This document shows, piece by piece, positions 24,546 to 31,711 of a DNA stretch of 41,005 nucleotides. A model generated the notes under the pieces. It was not told the origin of the DNA and did no database searches. It saw only the letters and a program-made list of their open reading frames with translations. The DNA is taken from positions 1 to 41,005 of IMG/VR virus record IMGVR_UViG_3300027844_000196. One strand, written 5' to 3'. The DNA is from a virus. Within the stretch, counting starts at the first letter, position 1, and every line of letters begins with the position of its first letter. The position numbers were made by a program, and so were the translations under genes.

Positions 24546-25003
24546 TACGAATTGTCTTCCTTCGGCATAGTAAATGTTGTTACAGTTCCATCGGACTCCG
24601 TGACAGTTACAACTACATTACCTGTATCTGACGGAGTTGTCCAAGTTACTACTTCACCACCAACTGGTGATGTAAATGTACCTGAGTCTTGTTGTAGACC
24701 ATCTGTACCAAAAACATTGTCTGTAACTTGTTTAGCAAGTGCTGTATAAAATCTTGCTTCAACATTTGATTTGAATTTTGCTATTGCTGTATTTTTAGCG
24801 TCTGCTATTAATTTATCAGCCGCTGATTTTTCAGCTGCTTTTATAGCATCCGTTCTAGTTTTCTCTATGTTTTCTATAGTTAGATAGTGTGATGATTTTC
24901 CTACTCCACTAAATGATGGACTGTGAAACTTAAAACCTAATTCACTTGCATAGACACCAGAACAAAACAATAATACTGTTAAAATGATGGTTATTAATCT
25001 CAT
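24545..25003 (-). CDS. csgF: CsgF-like curli assembly protein
   Basis: In E. coli CsgF docks in the CsgG pore and helps nucleate fibres at the cell surface. The 152-residue product has a signal peptide ending GVYA (about 19), then ELGFKFHSPSFSG, which matches the F-x-F-x-x-P-x-F-x-G pattern at the mature E. coli N-terminus that inserts in the CsgG channel. A charged helix with KSAADKLIADAK and a strand-rich tail follow (VVVTVTESDGTVTTF), as in CsgF. First gene after the late promoter at 25027-25034, with GGAG upstream of its ATG. Confidence 0.85.
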   Translation of the reverse strand: MRLITIILTVLLFCSGVYASELGFKFHSPSFSGVGKSSHYLTIENIEKTRTDAIKAAEKSAADKLIADAKNTAIAKFKSNVEARFYTALAKQVTDNVFGTDGLQQDSGTFTSPVGGEVVTWTTPSDTGNVVVTVTESDGTVTTFTMPKEDNS

Positions 25004-25026
25004 ATTTTCTCTCCGATTGATGTATA

Positions 25027-25034
25027 TATTTATA
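25027..25034 (-). promoter_or_regulatory. T4-type late promoter before csgF
   Basis: Exact minus-strand TATAAATA, 24 bases before the csgF ATG, in the 55-base gap between divergent genes. In T4 this octamer is recognised by gp55/gp33-modified host polymerase late in infection. It implies late expression of the csgF-csgG-curlin-FecR operon. Confidence 0.8.
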
Positions 25035-25042
25035 AGATAACT

Positions 25043-25056
25043 GTACTAAATAGTAC
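25043..25056. promoter_or_regulatory. Inverted repeat just before the cyclase start
   Basis: GTACT and AGTAC, five-base arms with a four-base AAAT loop, end two bases before the cyclase ATG at 25059. It sits where a Shine-Dalgarno would be, and no clear one is seen. It could be an operator or an RNA hairpin limiting translation. A short palindrome in AT-rich DNA could be chance. Confidence 0.4.
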
Positions 25057-25058
25057 GT

Positions 25059-26714
25059 ATGATTAAAATATTGATGAAAACGTGGGCAGTATATTTGACT
25101 TTGATTATATTACTTGGAATATATATATCAAATCCTATTTTGCTACAGTCAGCAAAACTAAACACCTTTGATTTCTACCAAACCTTTGGTAAGAATTATG
25201 AATCCAAGAGTTTAGTACTAGTAGACATATCAGACAAAGCATTAAAAAAGAATGGTCAATGGCCGTGGAAGAGAGATATACTTGGTCGTACTATAATCAA
25301 TGCGTATAAAAATGGTGCCGCTCTTGTAGTTCTGCAAGTAGTCTTCCCACATAAAGATAGATTAGGTGGTGATGAAATGTTTTTGAAAATGATTTCAAAA
25401 TATCCAGTCATACTTACTGAAACCGATACTGTAAAAAATCTTATTAGTATCTCACGTAAAGCAATAGCAATAGGCAACGTAAGTGTGCCAGTTGATATAG
25501 ATGGTACTATAAGAAAATTACCTCTTGACAAATCTATACCTGAAGTTATCTTAAAAATTATCAATGCAAAAACTTCAGCAGAAGATACTATTTGGATTGA
25601 TTTCAGACATCATATTCCTAGAATAGATTTTACTGATAACGATTGGTCATCTGTAAAAGGTAAAATAGTTTTCATAGGTACAACGTTCAAAGGTTCAACG
25701 TTTGTAACTACTCCCAATGGTTTAAAAAATACACACGAAATTATGGCAATCAGTACAGAAACTTTATTGTCAGGTAATTATATTAGTAGACCTTATTGGT
25801 TACCATATGGTGAATTGGCATTTATAATATTAGGTGCTCTATTCTTTCTCATAGTTATACCTAGATGTGGTGTAATGTGGTCTGCAATTTGGTACGTAGG
25901 TTACTTGTTTGATTTAACACTTGCAAGTTCTTATCTATGGACACAACACTTATTTTTAGTTGATTGGTTTAGTCCACTTGTTATAGGTTCTATTATATGG
26001 GGTCAGTTAACATACAATAACTATTCAAAAGAAAATAAATTAAGACTACAAATTAAGAAACAATTTGAACACTATCTATCTCCAGATATGGTTAAAAAAC
26101 TACAAAAGGATCCATCACTATTAAAACTAGGTGGTGAAAGAAAAGAATTAACGTTTATGTTTTCAGACATTAGAGGTTTCACTCCTATATCAGAATCTAT
26201 GAAAGATGATCCAGAAAAACTAACTCGTTATGTTAATAAGTTTCTAACTGCAATGACTACTATTATATTAAAGAACGGTGGAACTATTGATAAGTATATG
26301 GGTGATTGTATAATGGCATTTTGGAATGCACCTTTAGATTGTAAAAATCATAGAGTGTTGGCAGTTAAAACAGCACTAGAAATGGAAACAAAATTAAACC
26401 AAATGAATAAAAATGGTGAGTTTGTTCCACCTTTAAAGATTGGCATTGGTCTTAATACTGGTGATTGTCTTGTAGGTAATATGGGTAGTGAACAACGATT
26501 TGATTATTCAGTTATTGGTGATGCTGTAAATCTTGCAAGTAGATTGGAAGGTTTAAGTAAGAACTATGATACAACTATTATAGTAAATAAAGATACTGCT
26601 GATGGTATAGACTATATTCCAATGGCAAGACCAAAGGGATTTAAGTTTGAAAAATTAGATGATGTTCTTGTTAAAGGTAAAAAGGAAAAGATATCTATTT
26701 TTTCCGTTCATTAA
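25059..26714 (+). CDS. CHASE2-domain adenylate/guanylate cyclase
   Basis: About 551 residues. An N-terminal membrane helix (about 8-30), an external CHASE2 sensor (LVDISDKALKKNGQWPWKRD, about 53-72, to about 230), three membrane helices (about 245-325), a linker, then a class III cyclase domain (about 365-550). The cyclase has FSDIRGFT (metal Asp), GTIDKYMGDCIMAFW (Lys and second metal Asp) and FDYSVIGDAVNLASRLE (base-selecting Asp, Asn and transition-state Arg). The Lys/Asp pair favours ATP over GTP. It should make a cyclic nucleotide in response to an external signal. It is the only plus-strand gene and diverges from the curli-like operon. Start chosen as first ATG; no clear Shine-Dalgarno. 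Confidence 0.9.
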   Translation: MIKILMKTWAVYLTLIILLGIYISNPILLQSAKLNTFDFYQTFGKNYESKSLVLVDISDKALKKNGQWPWKRDILGRTIINAYKNGAALVVLQVVFPHKDRLGGDEMFLKMISKYPVILTETDTVKNLISISRKAIAIGNVSVPVDIDGTIRKLPLDKSIPEVILKIINAKTSAEDTIWIDFRHHIPRIDFTDNDWSSVKGKIVFIGTTFKGSTFVTTPNGLKNTHEIMAISTETLLSGNYISRPYWLPYGELAFIILGALFFLIVIPRCGVMWSAIWYVGYLFDLTLASSYLWTQHLFLVDWFSPLVIGSIIWGQLTYNNYSKENKLRLQIKKQFEHYLSPDMVKKLQKDPSLLKLGGERKELTFMFSDIRGFTPISESMKDDPEKLTRYVNKFLTAMTTIILKNGGTIDKYMGDCIMAFWNAPLDCKNHRVLAVKTALEMETKLNQMNKNGEFVPPLKIGIGLNTGDCLVGNMGSEQRFDYSVIGDAVNLASRLEGLSKNYDTTIIVNKDTADGIDYIPMARPKGFKFEKLDDVLVKGKKEKISIFSVH

Positions 26715-26862
26715 TCTTATTAATCATTTCAAAAAGTACTTTAACTTTCTCTTCCAACACTTTAATTCTATAGTGTGATTGTGCTAAAGTAACTATCAAT
26801 AACACAAATGCCACAAAGATAGGCCATAATCTACTAAAAATTAATAAAGTTTCGCTGTCCAT
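26695..26862 (-). CDS. Membrane-anchored coiled-coil peptide, 55 residues
   Basis: ATG at 26862 overlaps the stop of the 60-residue gene as TAATG. A hydrophobic helix at about 12-27 (LWPIFVAFVLLIVTLA) is followed by a basic helical tail with KVLEEKVKVLFEMINK. The end runs 20 bases into the convergent cyclase 3' end. It fills the whole 26715-26861 gap. Function unknown; the place next to spanin-like genes suggests an envelope role. Confidence 0.65.
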   Translation of the reverse strand: MDSETLLIFSRLWPIFVAFVLLIVTLAQSHYRIKVLEEKVKVLFEMINKINERKK

Positions 26863-27044
26863 TATTTTAATCTATTTTTTGAGTTAGTAATTATATCAAC
26901 AGTATTTTTACTAATCTCTTTAGGATTTGTTATTAAACTCCCACGAAGTTCTATTATTTTTCCTCTAGGTATTTGTTTTTTTCTAACCATTTTTTCTTTT
27001 ATTGGGTCGTACTTGTTGTCAAAAAATTCTATATTTTCGTCCAT
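26862..27044 (-). CDS. Hypothetical protein, 60 residues
   Basis: Short, basic and soluble, starting MDENIEFFDNKYDPIKEKM, with an RKKQIPRGKIIELRGSLI middle. No membrane segment, signal or metal site. It overlaps the o-spanin-like gene by one base and the 55-residue gene by one. Real by packing; function unknown. Confidence 0.6.
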   Translation of the reverse strand: MDENIEFFDNKYDPIKEKMVRKKQIPRGKIIELRGSLITNPKEISKNTVDIITNSKNRLK

Positions 27045-27403
27045 TATTTTTTCTCCTTATCATTTGGTTCATAGTATTCTTTATATTGGTCAAGTAAATC
27101 ATTTGTATGTTTCAAGTGTGCTCTTATTTGAGCAAAGTTTTTTGCAATTAATTGAAAGTCTTTATCACTCAATCCAAATAGTACTGGATCAAGTCCTTGT
27201 TCTTCCATCTTTTGGAATACTTCTTCTGCATTGTCAGAAGTAATAATAATCCACCTCAACTTTTCAAGTTCAGGCATAGTTGGTTTAACTAAATCTAATT
27301 TCTGTCTAGGTTCTTCTAACTTAAATATTTTAAGTTGTTTCTCACCGATTGAACAACCAGTAAGTATTAAAACAGCTATGATACTAATTATTATACGGTA
27401 CAT
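27044..27403 (-). CDS. Putative o-spanin (Rz1-like lipoprotein)
   Basis: About 119 residues. N-terminal signal with a lipobox LILTGC (about 12-17) predicts an outer-membrane lipoprotein. The rest is hydrophilic, with a charged helix near the end (NFAQIRAHLKHTNDLLDQY). Together with the upstream membrane coiled-coil gene, whose 3' end it overlaps by 20 bases, it fits an i-spanin/o-spanin pair that joins the inner and outer membranes at lysis. Rz1 proteins are usually proline-rich and shorter; this one is not, so the call rests on layout. Confidence 0.55.
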   Translation of the reverse strand: MYRIIISIIAVLILTGCSIGEKQLKIFKLEEPRQKLDLVKPTMPELEKLRWIIITSDNAEEVFQKMEEQGLDPVLFGLSDKDFQLIAKNFAQIRAHLKHTNDLLDQYKEYYEPNDKEKK

Positions 27404-27860
27404 ATGATGGATTTGCTATGGATGGGCACTCCCTATTAATTTCTGATTTTTTGGTTGCGTTCTTCTCTTGTTCGGTAAGTGGTGAACCACCTGCTATCTC
27501 TACACAACGTAATGCTTTATCACTTGCACCATTAATAATTCTTTGAATAGTTTTTGTTTTTTCTATGGCAAGTTTACCAAAGTCACGACCTTTTTTATTA
27601 AATCTCTTATCTAAATCATCTAAATCTTTTTTAAGAGCTGAAACAAGTTCGTTCATCTTGTTGTTTGCTTTTAAAATCTCTTTAAAGTCTTCTTGTTGTT
27701 TAGCAATGAGTTCCTTTTGAGAACTCACCGCTTCTTCCAGTTTGATTTGGTTTGCTTTTAAAATAGCATTATCGGAACGTAACTTCATTACATACATACC
27801 TGCACCTGCAAGTCCTGTAATCATAACTACGACCATTGCCATTTTTAAATAACCAAACAT
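27384..27860 (-). CDS. Putative i-spanin (Rz-like membrane coiled-coil protein)
   Basis: About 158 residues. One N-terminal membrane helix (AMVVVMITGLAGAGMYVM, about 8-25), then a long charged coiled coil (about 30-115; SQKELIAKQQEDFKEILK, KKDLDDLDKRF). A C-terminal segment has two cysteines (RCVEIAGGSPLTEQEKN and INRECPS). This is the usual i-spanin layout. It precedes a lipoprotein gene with an overlapping reading frame, the common spanin arrangement. No endolysin or classic holin was identified nearby. Confidence 0.6.
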   Translation of the reverse strand: MFGYLKMAMVVVMITGLAGAGMYVMKLRSDNAILKANQIKLEEAVSSQKELIAKQQEDFKEILKANNKMNELVSALKKDLDDLDKRFNKKGRDFGKLAIEKTKTIQRIINGASDKALRCVEIAGGSPLTEQEKNATKKSEINRECPSIANPSYVPYNN

Positions 27861-27863
27861 AAT

Positions 27864-27974
27864 TTACTTCTTCCAGAATTTTAATTTACTAACCAGACCT
27901 GCTAAATCTTCAAATTTTTCATTAACATACCAACCTAGTACAAATCCTATAACTAATCCTATTGTTAAAAACAT
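27864..27974 (-). CDS. Single-pass membrane peptide, 36 residues
   Basis: ATG at 27974 with AGGAG nine bases or fewer upstream, stop TAA at 27864. It begins MFLTIGLVIGFVLGWYV, then a charged tail ending KLKFWKK. It fills the gap between the spanin-like and DUF1353-like genes. A small holin or membrane modulator is possible; that is only inference. Confidence 0.6.
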   Translation of the reverse strand: MFLTIGLVIGFVLGWYVNEKFEDLAGLVSKLKFWKK

Positions 27975-27988
27975 ATTGTTCTCCTTTT

Positions 27989-28570
27989 TTATTTAATCTT
28001 AGCACCAACTTTACGGTGTTTGTTCCAAGCCATAAAGCCACCTAGTCTTAATGACCAGTATGCTAAGTAGTTCATTAGATAAAATCCATTAACTCCGATA
28101 TTAATATCTCTAAAGATTTCATCTGCTCTTTTTTGAGATATAATACCTAATGTATCTGACTTATTTATTTCTAATAGAGTTGCGTACTTGTAAGCGTAAT
28201 CGTGTACAAGACCTCCCATTAAAAGTACACCTACTGGTGATAAAAACGGATGCAAGAATTTTGGTATACTTGCGCCGTCAAATTTAAACCCAGCTGGTAT
28301 CGTATATTTTTTATCGTTTAATGTGTATTCAAAATCTTCTGCAATTTCCCAATGTCTAGTTCCGAGTAACCATAATAATATTCCTTTAAAGAAACCTTTT
28401 TCTTTTGTTCTTATAGGTATAGGTCTCATTACTGGCATTTTTTTATTACTGAATGTATAACATTTAGGTTTCTTTTTATCAAACGTATTGATAACTAGTC
28501 CTGCTATTATTACTACAACTACAATTGACCACATCCAAAATTTTGTTGCCAAACTTATTAATAATTCCAT
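27989..28570 (-). CDS. Membrane-anchored DUF1353-like protein
   Basis: About 193 residues, with an N-terminal membrane helix (WSIVVVVIIAGLVI, about 14-27). The C-terminal domain has YTIPAGFKFDGASIPKFLHPFLSP (about 88-111) and GGLVHDYAYKYA (about 118-129), the P-A-G-F-x-x-D-G-A-S-I-P and H-D segments of DUF1353. The function of that family is not settled. It sits next to the spanin-like genes, so an envelope or lysis role is plausible. Confidence 0.75.
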   Translation of the reverse strand: MELLISLATKFWMWSIVVVVIIAGLVINTFDKKKPKCYTFSNKKMPVMRPIPIRTKEKGFFKGILLWLLGTRHWEIAEDFEYTLNDKKYTIPAGFKFDGASIPKFLHPFLSPVGVLLMGGLVHDYAYKYATLLEINKSDTLGIISQKRADEIFRDINIGVNGFYLMNYLAYWSLRLGGFMAWNKHRKVGAKIK

Positions 28571-28571
28571 A

Positions 28572-28865
28572 TTACTTCCTTCTTATTGGTGTTTTTAAAC
28601 TAGCTCTTCCTTGAGCGCCTCTTACGTGAACCATACCACCCATAGTATTTTCTTTCTTTTTATTCTTTGGTTCTACTTTTGGATCAGCAGATAGAAATGG
28701 TCTTTGATTATCCGATGTTGTATAACCTGCCTGTAATCCAGCACCCTTAACAGGTATTCCTTTTTTTTTAGGTGCGTTATCACCCATACTAGCCATAGGT
28801 TTTGAAATTCCTACTCCACCTACTCTAACACCTGTTGTACCTATAAATTCTTTAAAGGTTTTCAT
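28572..28865 (-). CDS. Hypothetical protein with capsid-targeting-like N-terminus
   Basis: About 97 residues, starting MKTFKEFIGTTGVRVGG. The rest is Gly/Lys-rich and probably disordered (APKKKGIPVKGAG, PKNKKKENTMGGM). The MKTFKEFI start resembles the T4 capsid-targeting sequence MKTYQEFIAEA that sends proteins into the prohead. It ends next to the DUF1353-like start and overlaps the upstream gene by four bases. Function unknown; internal head protein is a hypothesis. Confidence 0.65.
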   Translation of the reverse strand: MKTFKEFIGTTGVRVGGVGISKPMASMGDNAPKKKGIPVKGAGLQAGYTTSDNQRPFLSADPKVEPKNKKKENTMGGMVHVRGAQGRASLKTPIRRK

Positions 28866-29203
28866 ACTCTTGCTTTTTCTTTAATAGTTTTTTTTCTTTT
28901 AGGTGTTTCAATTTTAATTTCTTCTTTCACAACTCCACTTATTTCATCAATCTTATTTTCAAGTTTACTTAACTGACTAAAAACACCTTTCAATACAACA
29001 TTATTGTTGTCTTCACTCTCTTGTACTTTTCTTTTTAAAGTACCGAGTATAGGATTTTTCTTTTTCTTTTTATCTACACCTGGTTCTCCGTCAGGTCCTA
29101 CACCTATACCTGCAACGGAAGCATTACCAGCAGCATTTGTTGGAGCATCCTCATCTATTTTATTGATGAGTTCGTCCATCATATCTTTATAATGTTTTGG
29201 CAT
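28862..29203 (-). CDS. Hypothetical protein, Gly-rich with basic and helical parts
   Basis: The ATG at 29203 (MPKHYKDMMDELINKIDED) has GGAG seven bases upstream and is preferred to the longer reading from 29239. About 113 residues: a short helix, a Gly/Ala-rich stretch (APTNAAGNASVAGIGVGPDGEPG), a Lys run (KKKKKN) and a C-terminal helix. No known domain. Compact operon packing (17-base overlap upstream, four downstream) supports it. Possibly a virion or scaffold protein. Confidence 0.65.
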   Translation of the reverse strand: MPKHYKDMMDELINKIDEDAPTNAAGNASVAGIGVGPDGEPGVDKKKKKNPILGTLKRKVQESEDNNNVVLKGVFSQLSKLENKIDEISGVVKEEIKIETPKRKKTIKEKARV

Positions 29204-29666
29204 ATTCGTACTCCGATAATAGTTTGTTGTCTTTCTCATATATACCTACACCTAGACAAGTCATTACTGGTTCATCTTCTATGTCTGGTATATCTCTTAC
29301 TTCATTTAACATATTGTCATACTGATTTGTTTCTTTCAAATATGAAACTACACCTGCTTCAATAGCATCTTTGTGTATCATTAAATTTTTATCTTCTCTT
29401 AAAATCATTGCCATAGCACCGAAAAAAGAACCAAACTTACTACCCAATCCAACTTTACCAAATAATCTTTTCATATTAAAAACAAATCTATGTAGATATG
29501 TATATGCTTTTTTATCTTTAGTAGTTTTCAATGTCTTATTAGCTCTTAATACATTACCTTTTTTATCAATGATACCTTGTTTAAAAGCTTCTTGCTTCAC
29601 CCAAGGCGTTACCAATAGCTTAACTACTCGGTAAGTTATTAACATATCTATTGCTCTACTAGCCAT
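29187..29666 (-). CDS. Hypothetical protein, 159 residues
   Basis: Mostly helical, with basic N-terminal half (SRAIDMLITYRVVKLLVTPWVKQ), a segment YTYLHRFVFNMKRLFGKVGLGSKFGSFFGAMAMIL (about 57-91) and an acidic end (DIPDIEDEP). No signal peptide. No family recognised. Position among putative head genes suggests a structural or assembly role. Begins in a one-base overlap with the upstream gene. Confidence 0.68.
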   Translation of the reverse strand: MASRAIDMLITYRVVKLLVTPWVKQEAFKQGIIDKKGNVLRANKTLKTTKDKKAYTYLHRFVFNMKRLFGKVGLGSKFGSFFGAMAMILREDKNLMIHKDAIEAGVVSYLKETNQYDNMLNEVRDIPDIEDEPVMTCLGVGIYEKDNKLLSEYEYAKTL

Positions 29667-30028
29667 TAAAGTTCCCTTAACATTTCTTTTATCTTTTCGT
29701 CTTCATCAACATCACCAAGTTCGTGTTGATAAAGTAATTTAAGATAGTTCAATACCGTTTTTAATGCTGTCCAATATTCTCTATCCATTTTAAATAATAA
29801 TAAAGTTATCGCTACATCTGCACCAAAAACATTTTGTAATACTACAATGTGATTAATAATTAATCTTATTTTAACTTCACCTGTAGTTTTATACTTACGA
29901 AATAACCTTTTAAGATATTTAAATCTTTTAATATCTTCTAAAAATTCTACATTATCTTCCAATGTAGGATTGCTATAATTTTGCTGAGCAAATAGCAACC
30001 AATTATCTTTAGTTATCTCTTCAAACAT
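29666..30028 (-). CDS. Hypothetical helical protein, 120 residues
   Basis: Starts MFEEITKDNWLLFAQQNYSN and continues as amphipathic helices: KRFKYLKRLFRKY, IRLIINHIVVLQNVFG, ITLLLFKMDREYWTALKTVLNYL. No metal motif or membrane segment clear enough to call. It is the kind of small conserved protein often seen in T4-like phages of marine bacteria, but I do not know its function. Confidence 0.68.
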   Translation of the reverse strand: MFEEITKDNWLLFAQQNYSNPTLEDNVEFLEDIKRFKYLKRLFRKYKTTGEVKIRLIINHIVVLQNVFGADVAITLLLFKMDREYWTALKTVLNYLKLLYQHELGDVDEDEKIKEMLREL

Positions 30029-30033
30029 TTGAC

Positions 30034-30459
30034 CTACACTAACTTAGCGTAGACCTTGGATGTACCGTTTTTTAAAGTTTCATAACTAACTTCTAAATTC
30101 AGTCCGCCAGCCTTTTTATGAGATATACCATCATCATTTATATCAGAACCGTCAGTATCTTTTCCAAATCTTCCACCAAATTGACTAACTTTCGCACTAA
30201 CTTTTCCAGATGTTCCTTCCATAGTAACTGGTGATATTGATAAACCAATTCTGTTTAGTTTTTCTCTTAAACTATCTACAGCTTGTTGTGGTTTAATATA
30301 TTCCATATCTGCTACAGAACCTACAAAAGCATTTACTCTATTTAATACTTCTGGATCTGAAATGTTATGAGCGCCTAAATTACCATCTTCAACTGCGTTA
30401 GATGTGGCCGTGCCAACCATCTTGCCGTCTTCTGTGATATGTTGTTTAAACGTTTTCAT
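30034..30459 (-). CDS. Hypothetical protein with capsid-targeting-like N-terminus
   Basis: About 141 residues starting MKTFKQHITEDGKMVG. The I-T-E/D junction would suit a T4-type prohead protease cut after Glu. A helix (PQQAVDSLREKLNRIGLS) and strand-rich end (LNLEVSYETLKNGTSKVYAKLV) follow. No family recognised. Its start overlaps the upstream 42-residue gene by 14 bases. Possibly internal to the head. Confidence 0.65.
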   Translation of the reverse strand: MKTFKQHITEDGKMVGTATSNAVEDGNLGAHNISDPEVLNRVNAFVGSVADMEYIKPQQAVDSLREKLNRIGLSISPVTMEGTSGKVSAKVSQFGGRFGKDTDGSDINDDGISHKKAGGLNLEVSYETLKNGTSKVYAKLV

Positions 30460-30574
30460 TTTTTGTTTCTTCCTTTTCTTTTGCTGTGTCCTCTTCAGGA
30501 CAATCAGCCATTACTTCTTCCTCAAAATCGTCCAGGTCTTTATCTTCGTTAAATTCCTTAAACTTTTTTAACAT
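30446..30574 (-). CDS. Small acidic protein, 42 residues
   Basis: ATG at 30574, TAA at 30446. Starts MLKKFKEFNEDKDLDDFEEE, with a strongly acidic body. The KKFKEF start resembles other capsid-targeting-like N-termini here. It overlaps the upstream gene stop by 17 bases and the downstream start by 14, filling the gap between them. Confidence 0.6.
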   Translation of the reverse strand: MLKKFKEFNEDKDLDDFEEEVMADCPEEDTAKEKEETKNENV

Positions 30575-30770
30575 CTTTTGTTTTAACTGGATCCTCTCCA
30601 GCCATTCCTATTAATTTACTAACTTGTTGAACAGCACCATTGATTGCATTTAAATTTGCTTTCATCTGGTTTAAATCCACTTCAACTTGTTTTATATTTT
30701 TTGCTAACTTATCAAAGTCAACTTGTAGACCTCGTTGTTCTTCTTTAAGTTGTTCTACTTCTATAGCCAT
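30558..30770 (-). CDS. Coiled-coil protein, 70 residues
   Basis: Heptad-like throughout: VEQLKEEQRGLQVDFDKLAK, then VEVDLNQMKANLNAINGAV. Ends in a basic tail. Likely a small helical oligomer. No further assignment. It is followed in a 17-base overlap by the 42-residue acidic gene and lies downstream of the late-promoter gene at 30793. Confidence 0.65.
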   Translation of the reverse strand: MAIEVEQLKEEQRGLQVDFDKLAKNIKQVEVDLNQMKANLNAINGAVQQVSKLIGMAGEDPVKTKDVKKV

Positions 30771-30792
30771 TATTATATCCTTATATTATATA

Positions 30793-31254
30793 TTATGCAA
30801 CTGCGAATCCGTGACCTGCAATTACGTTCCAATTTGAATTCTTAAATAACAAAGTAACTGTTTCACCACCAGCATTTAAAGTGATGCTTGTATGACCTCT
30901 TAAATTTGTTGGTGTTATAGTTAATGCAAACGTGCCAGATGTCGCTGTATTAATAACAGTCTTAACTTGTCCATTTGAACCGTCTGCTAATGATACTGCA
31001 CCTGTGCCTGTCGTTGCGTTTATTTCTGTAACAGCACTTTCTACATCTGCAACTAAAGCGTCAACGCCATTTGCTGTTAATGTTTGTGATACTTGACCAA
31101 GACCTAAAAACGTTGGTACGTTATTAAATACATTTGCCGCTGATACTTTTTTGTTTATTGGTGTGCCTGATGGATCATCTATTACGTGAAACAGGTCCAC
31201 ACTTGCTATTGCGTTACCTAAATCGGTAAGCTGGGTGACTTTTTTATCTGCCAT
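30793..31254 (-). CDS. Putative virion structural protein
   Basis: About 153 residues. [20 protein letters not shown] at the start is like that of phage fibre or decoration proteins. The remainder is Ala/Thr/Gly-rich and strand-forming ([42 protein letters not shown]), fitting a beta-rich virion protein. It has its own late promoter at 31316-31323 and a hairpin in its leader, so high late expression is likely. Exact location in the particle unknown. Confidence 0.65.
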   Translation of the reverse strand: MADKKVTQLTDLGNAIASVDLFHVIDDPSGTPINKKVSAANVFNNVPTFLGLGQVSQTLTANGVDALVADVESAVTEINATTGTGAVSLADGSNGQVKTVINTATSGTFALTITPTNLRGHTSITLNAGGETVTLLFKNSNWNVIAGHGFAVA

Positions 31255-31290
31255 TTGTTTTCTCCTATTAACCCTTTCGGGAATGCTACT

Positions 31291-31305
31291 GTAGGTAATT
31301 CCTAC
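31291..31305 (-). promoter_or_regulatory. Leader hairpin upstream of virion gene
   Basis: GTAGG and CCTAC form a five-base stem with a TAATT loop inside the roughly 55-base leader between the late promoter and the ATG at 31254. It may stabilise the mRNA. Short, so modest confidence. Confidence 0.4.
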
Positions 31306-31315
31306 ATCATAATAT

Positions 31316-31323
31316 TATTTATA
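31316..31323 (-). promoter_or_regulatory. T4-type late promoter before the 153-residue virion gene
   Basis: Exact minus-strand TATAAATA about 60 bases before the ATG at 31254. It lies immediately past the terminator hairpin of the upstream gene, so the end of one unit and start of the next share a few bases. Confidence 0.78.
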
Positions 31324-31350
31324 AGGGCAACCCTATAGAGGATTGCCCCT
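31324..31350 (-). terminator. Terminator-like hairpin after the 96-residue gene
   Basis: On the minus strand GGGCAA pairs with TTGCCC, extended inward by a T-G wobble and CCT/AGG, to about ten pairs with a CTAT loop. The following sequence is TTATAAAT rather than a pure T run. It is 14 bases past the stop at 31364, so termination is the best reading. Confidence 0.65.
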
Positions 31351-31363
31351 ACGTTATTGATTA

Positions 31364-31654
31364 TTAAGCGTCAGCTGAATTAGTCAATACGACTAATGTT
31401 TCGTGTGATACACGACCTGCTCTGCCACCAGAACCTGTTGTTTTTAGGTTCCAACCTGCGTGAGCTACTTTACCATCTGAAACTTCACTATCTTTGTAAT
31501 TAAACAAACCCATAGTAATGCCTGTGATAAAATTATCAGCAGTTGCGTCATTAAAAAGGTCAGTACGGTTAGCACTAGACCATTCTTTTCTGATTGCTGC
31601 TGTTGCCCATAATGGTGCTCCAGCTGCCTCGTCTTTATTTGTATGACTTGACAT
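31364..31654 (-). CDS. Putative virion protein, 96 residues
   Basis: Starts MSSHTNKDEAAGAPLWATAA, then RKEWSSANRTDLFNDATADNF, GITMGLFNYKDSE and a Gly-rich end GSGGRAGRVSHETLVVL. Soluble, with no known domain. Its own late promoter (31712-31719), a strong GGAG Shine-Dalgarno and a terminator suggest it is highly expressed late, as for a decoration or small structural protein. Confidence 0.65.
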   Translation of the reverse strand: MSSHTNKDEAAGAPLWATAAIRKEWSSANRTDLFNDATADNFITGITMGLFNYKDSEVSDGKVAHAGWNLKTTGSGGRAGRVSHETLVVLTNSADA

Positions 31655-31711
31655 ATTATTCTCTCCTCTAATTTTTAATTGTTAAAGTACTCAATTCTTA
31701 ATATATGTGTA

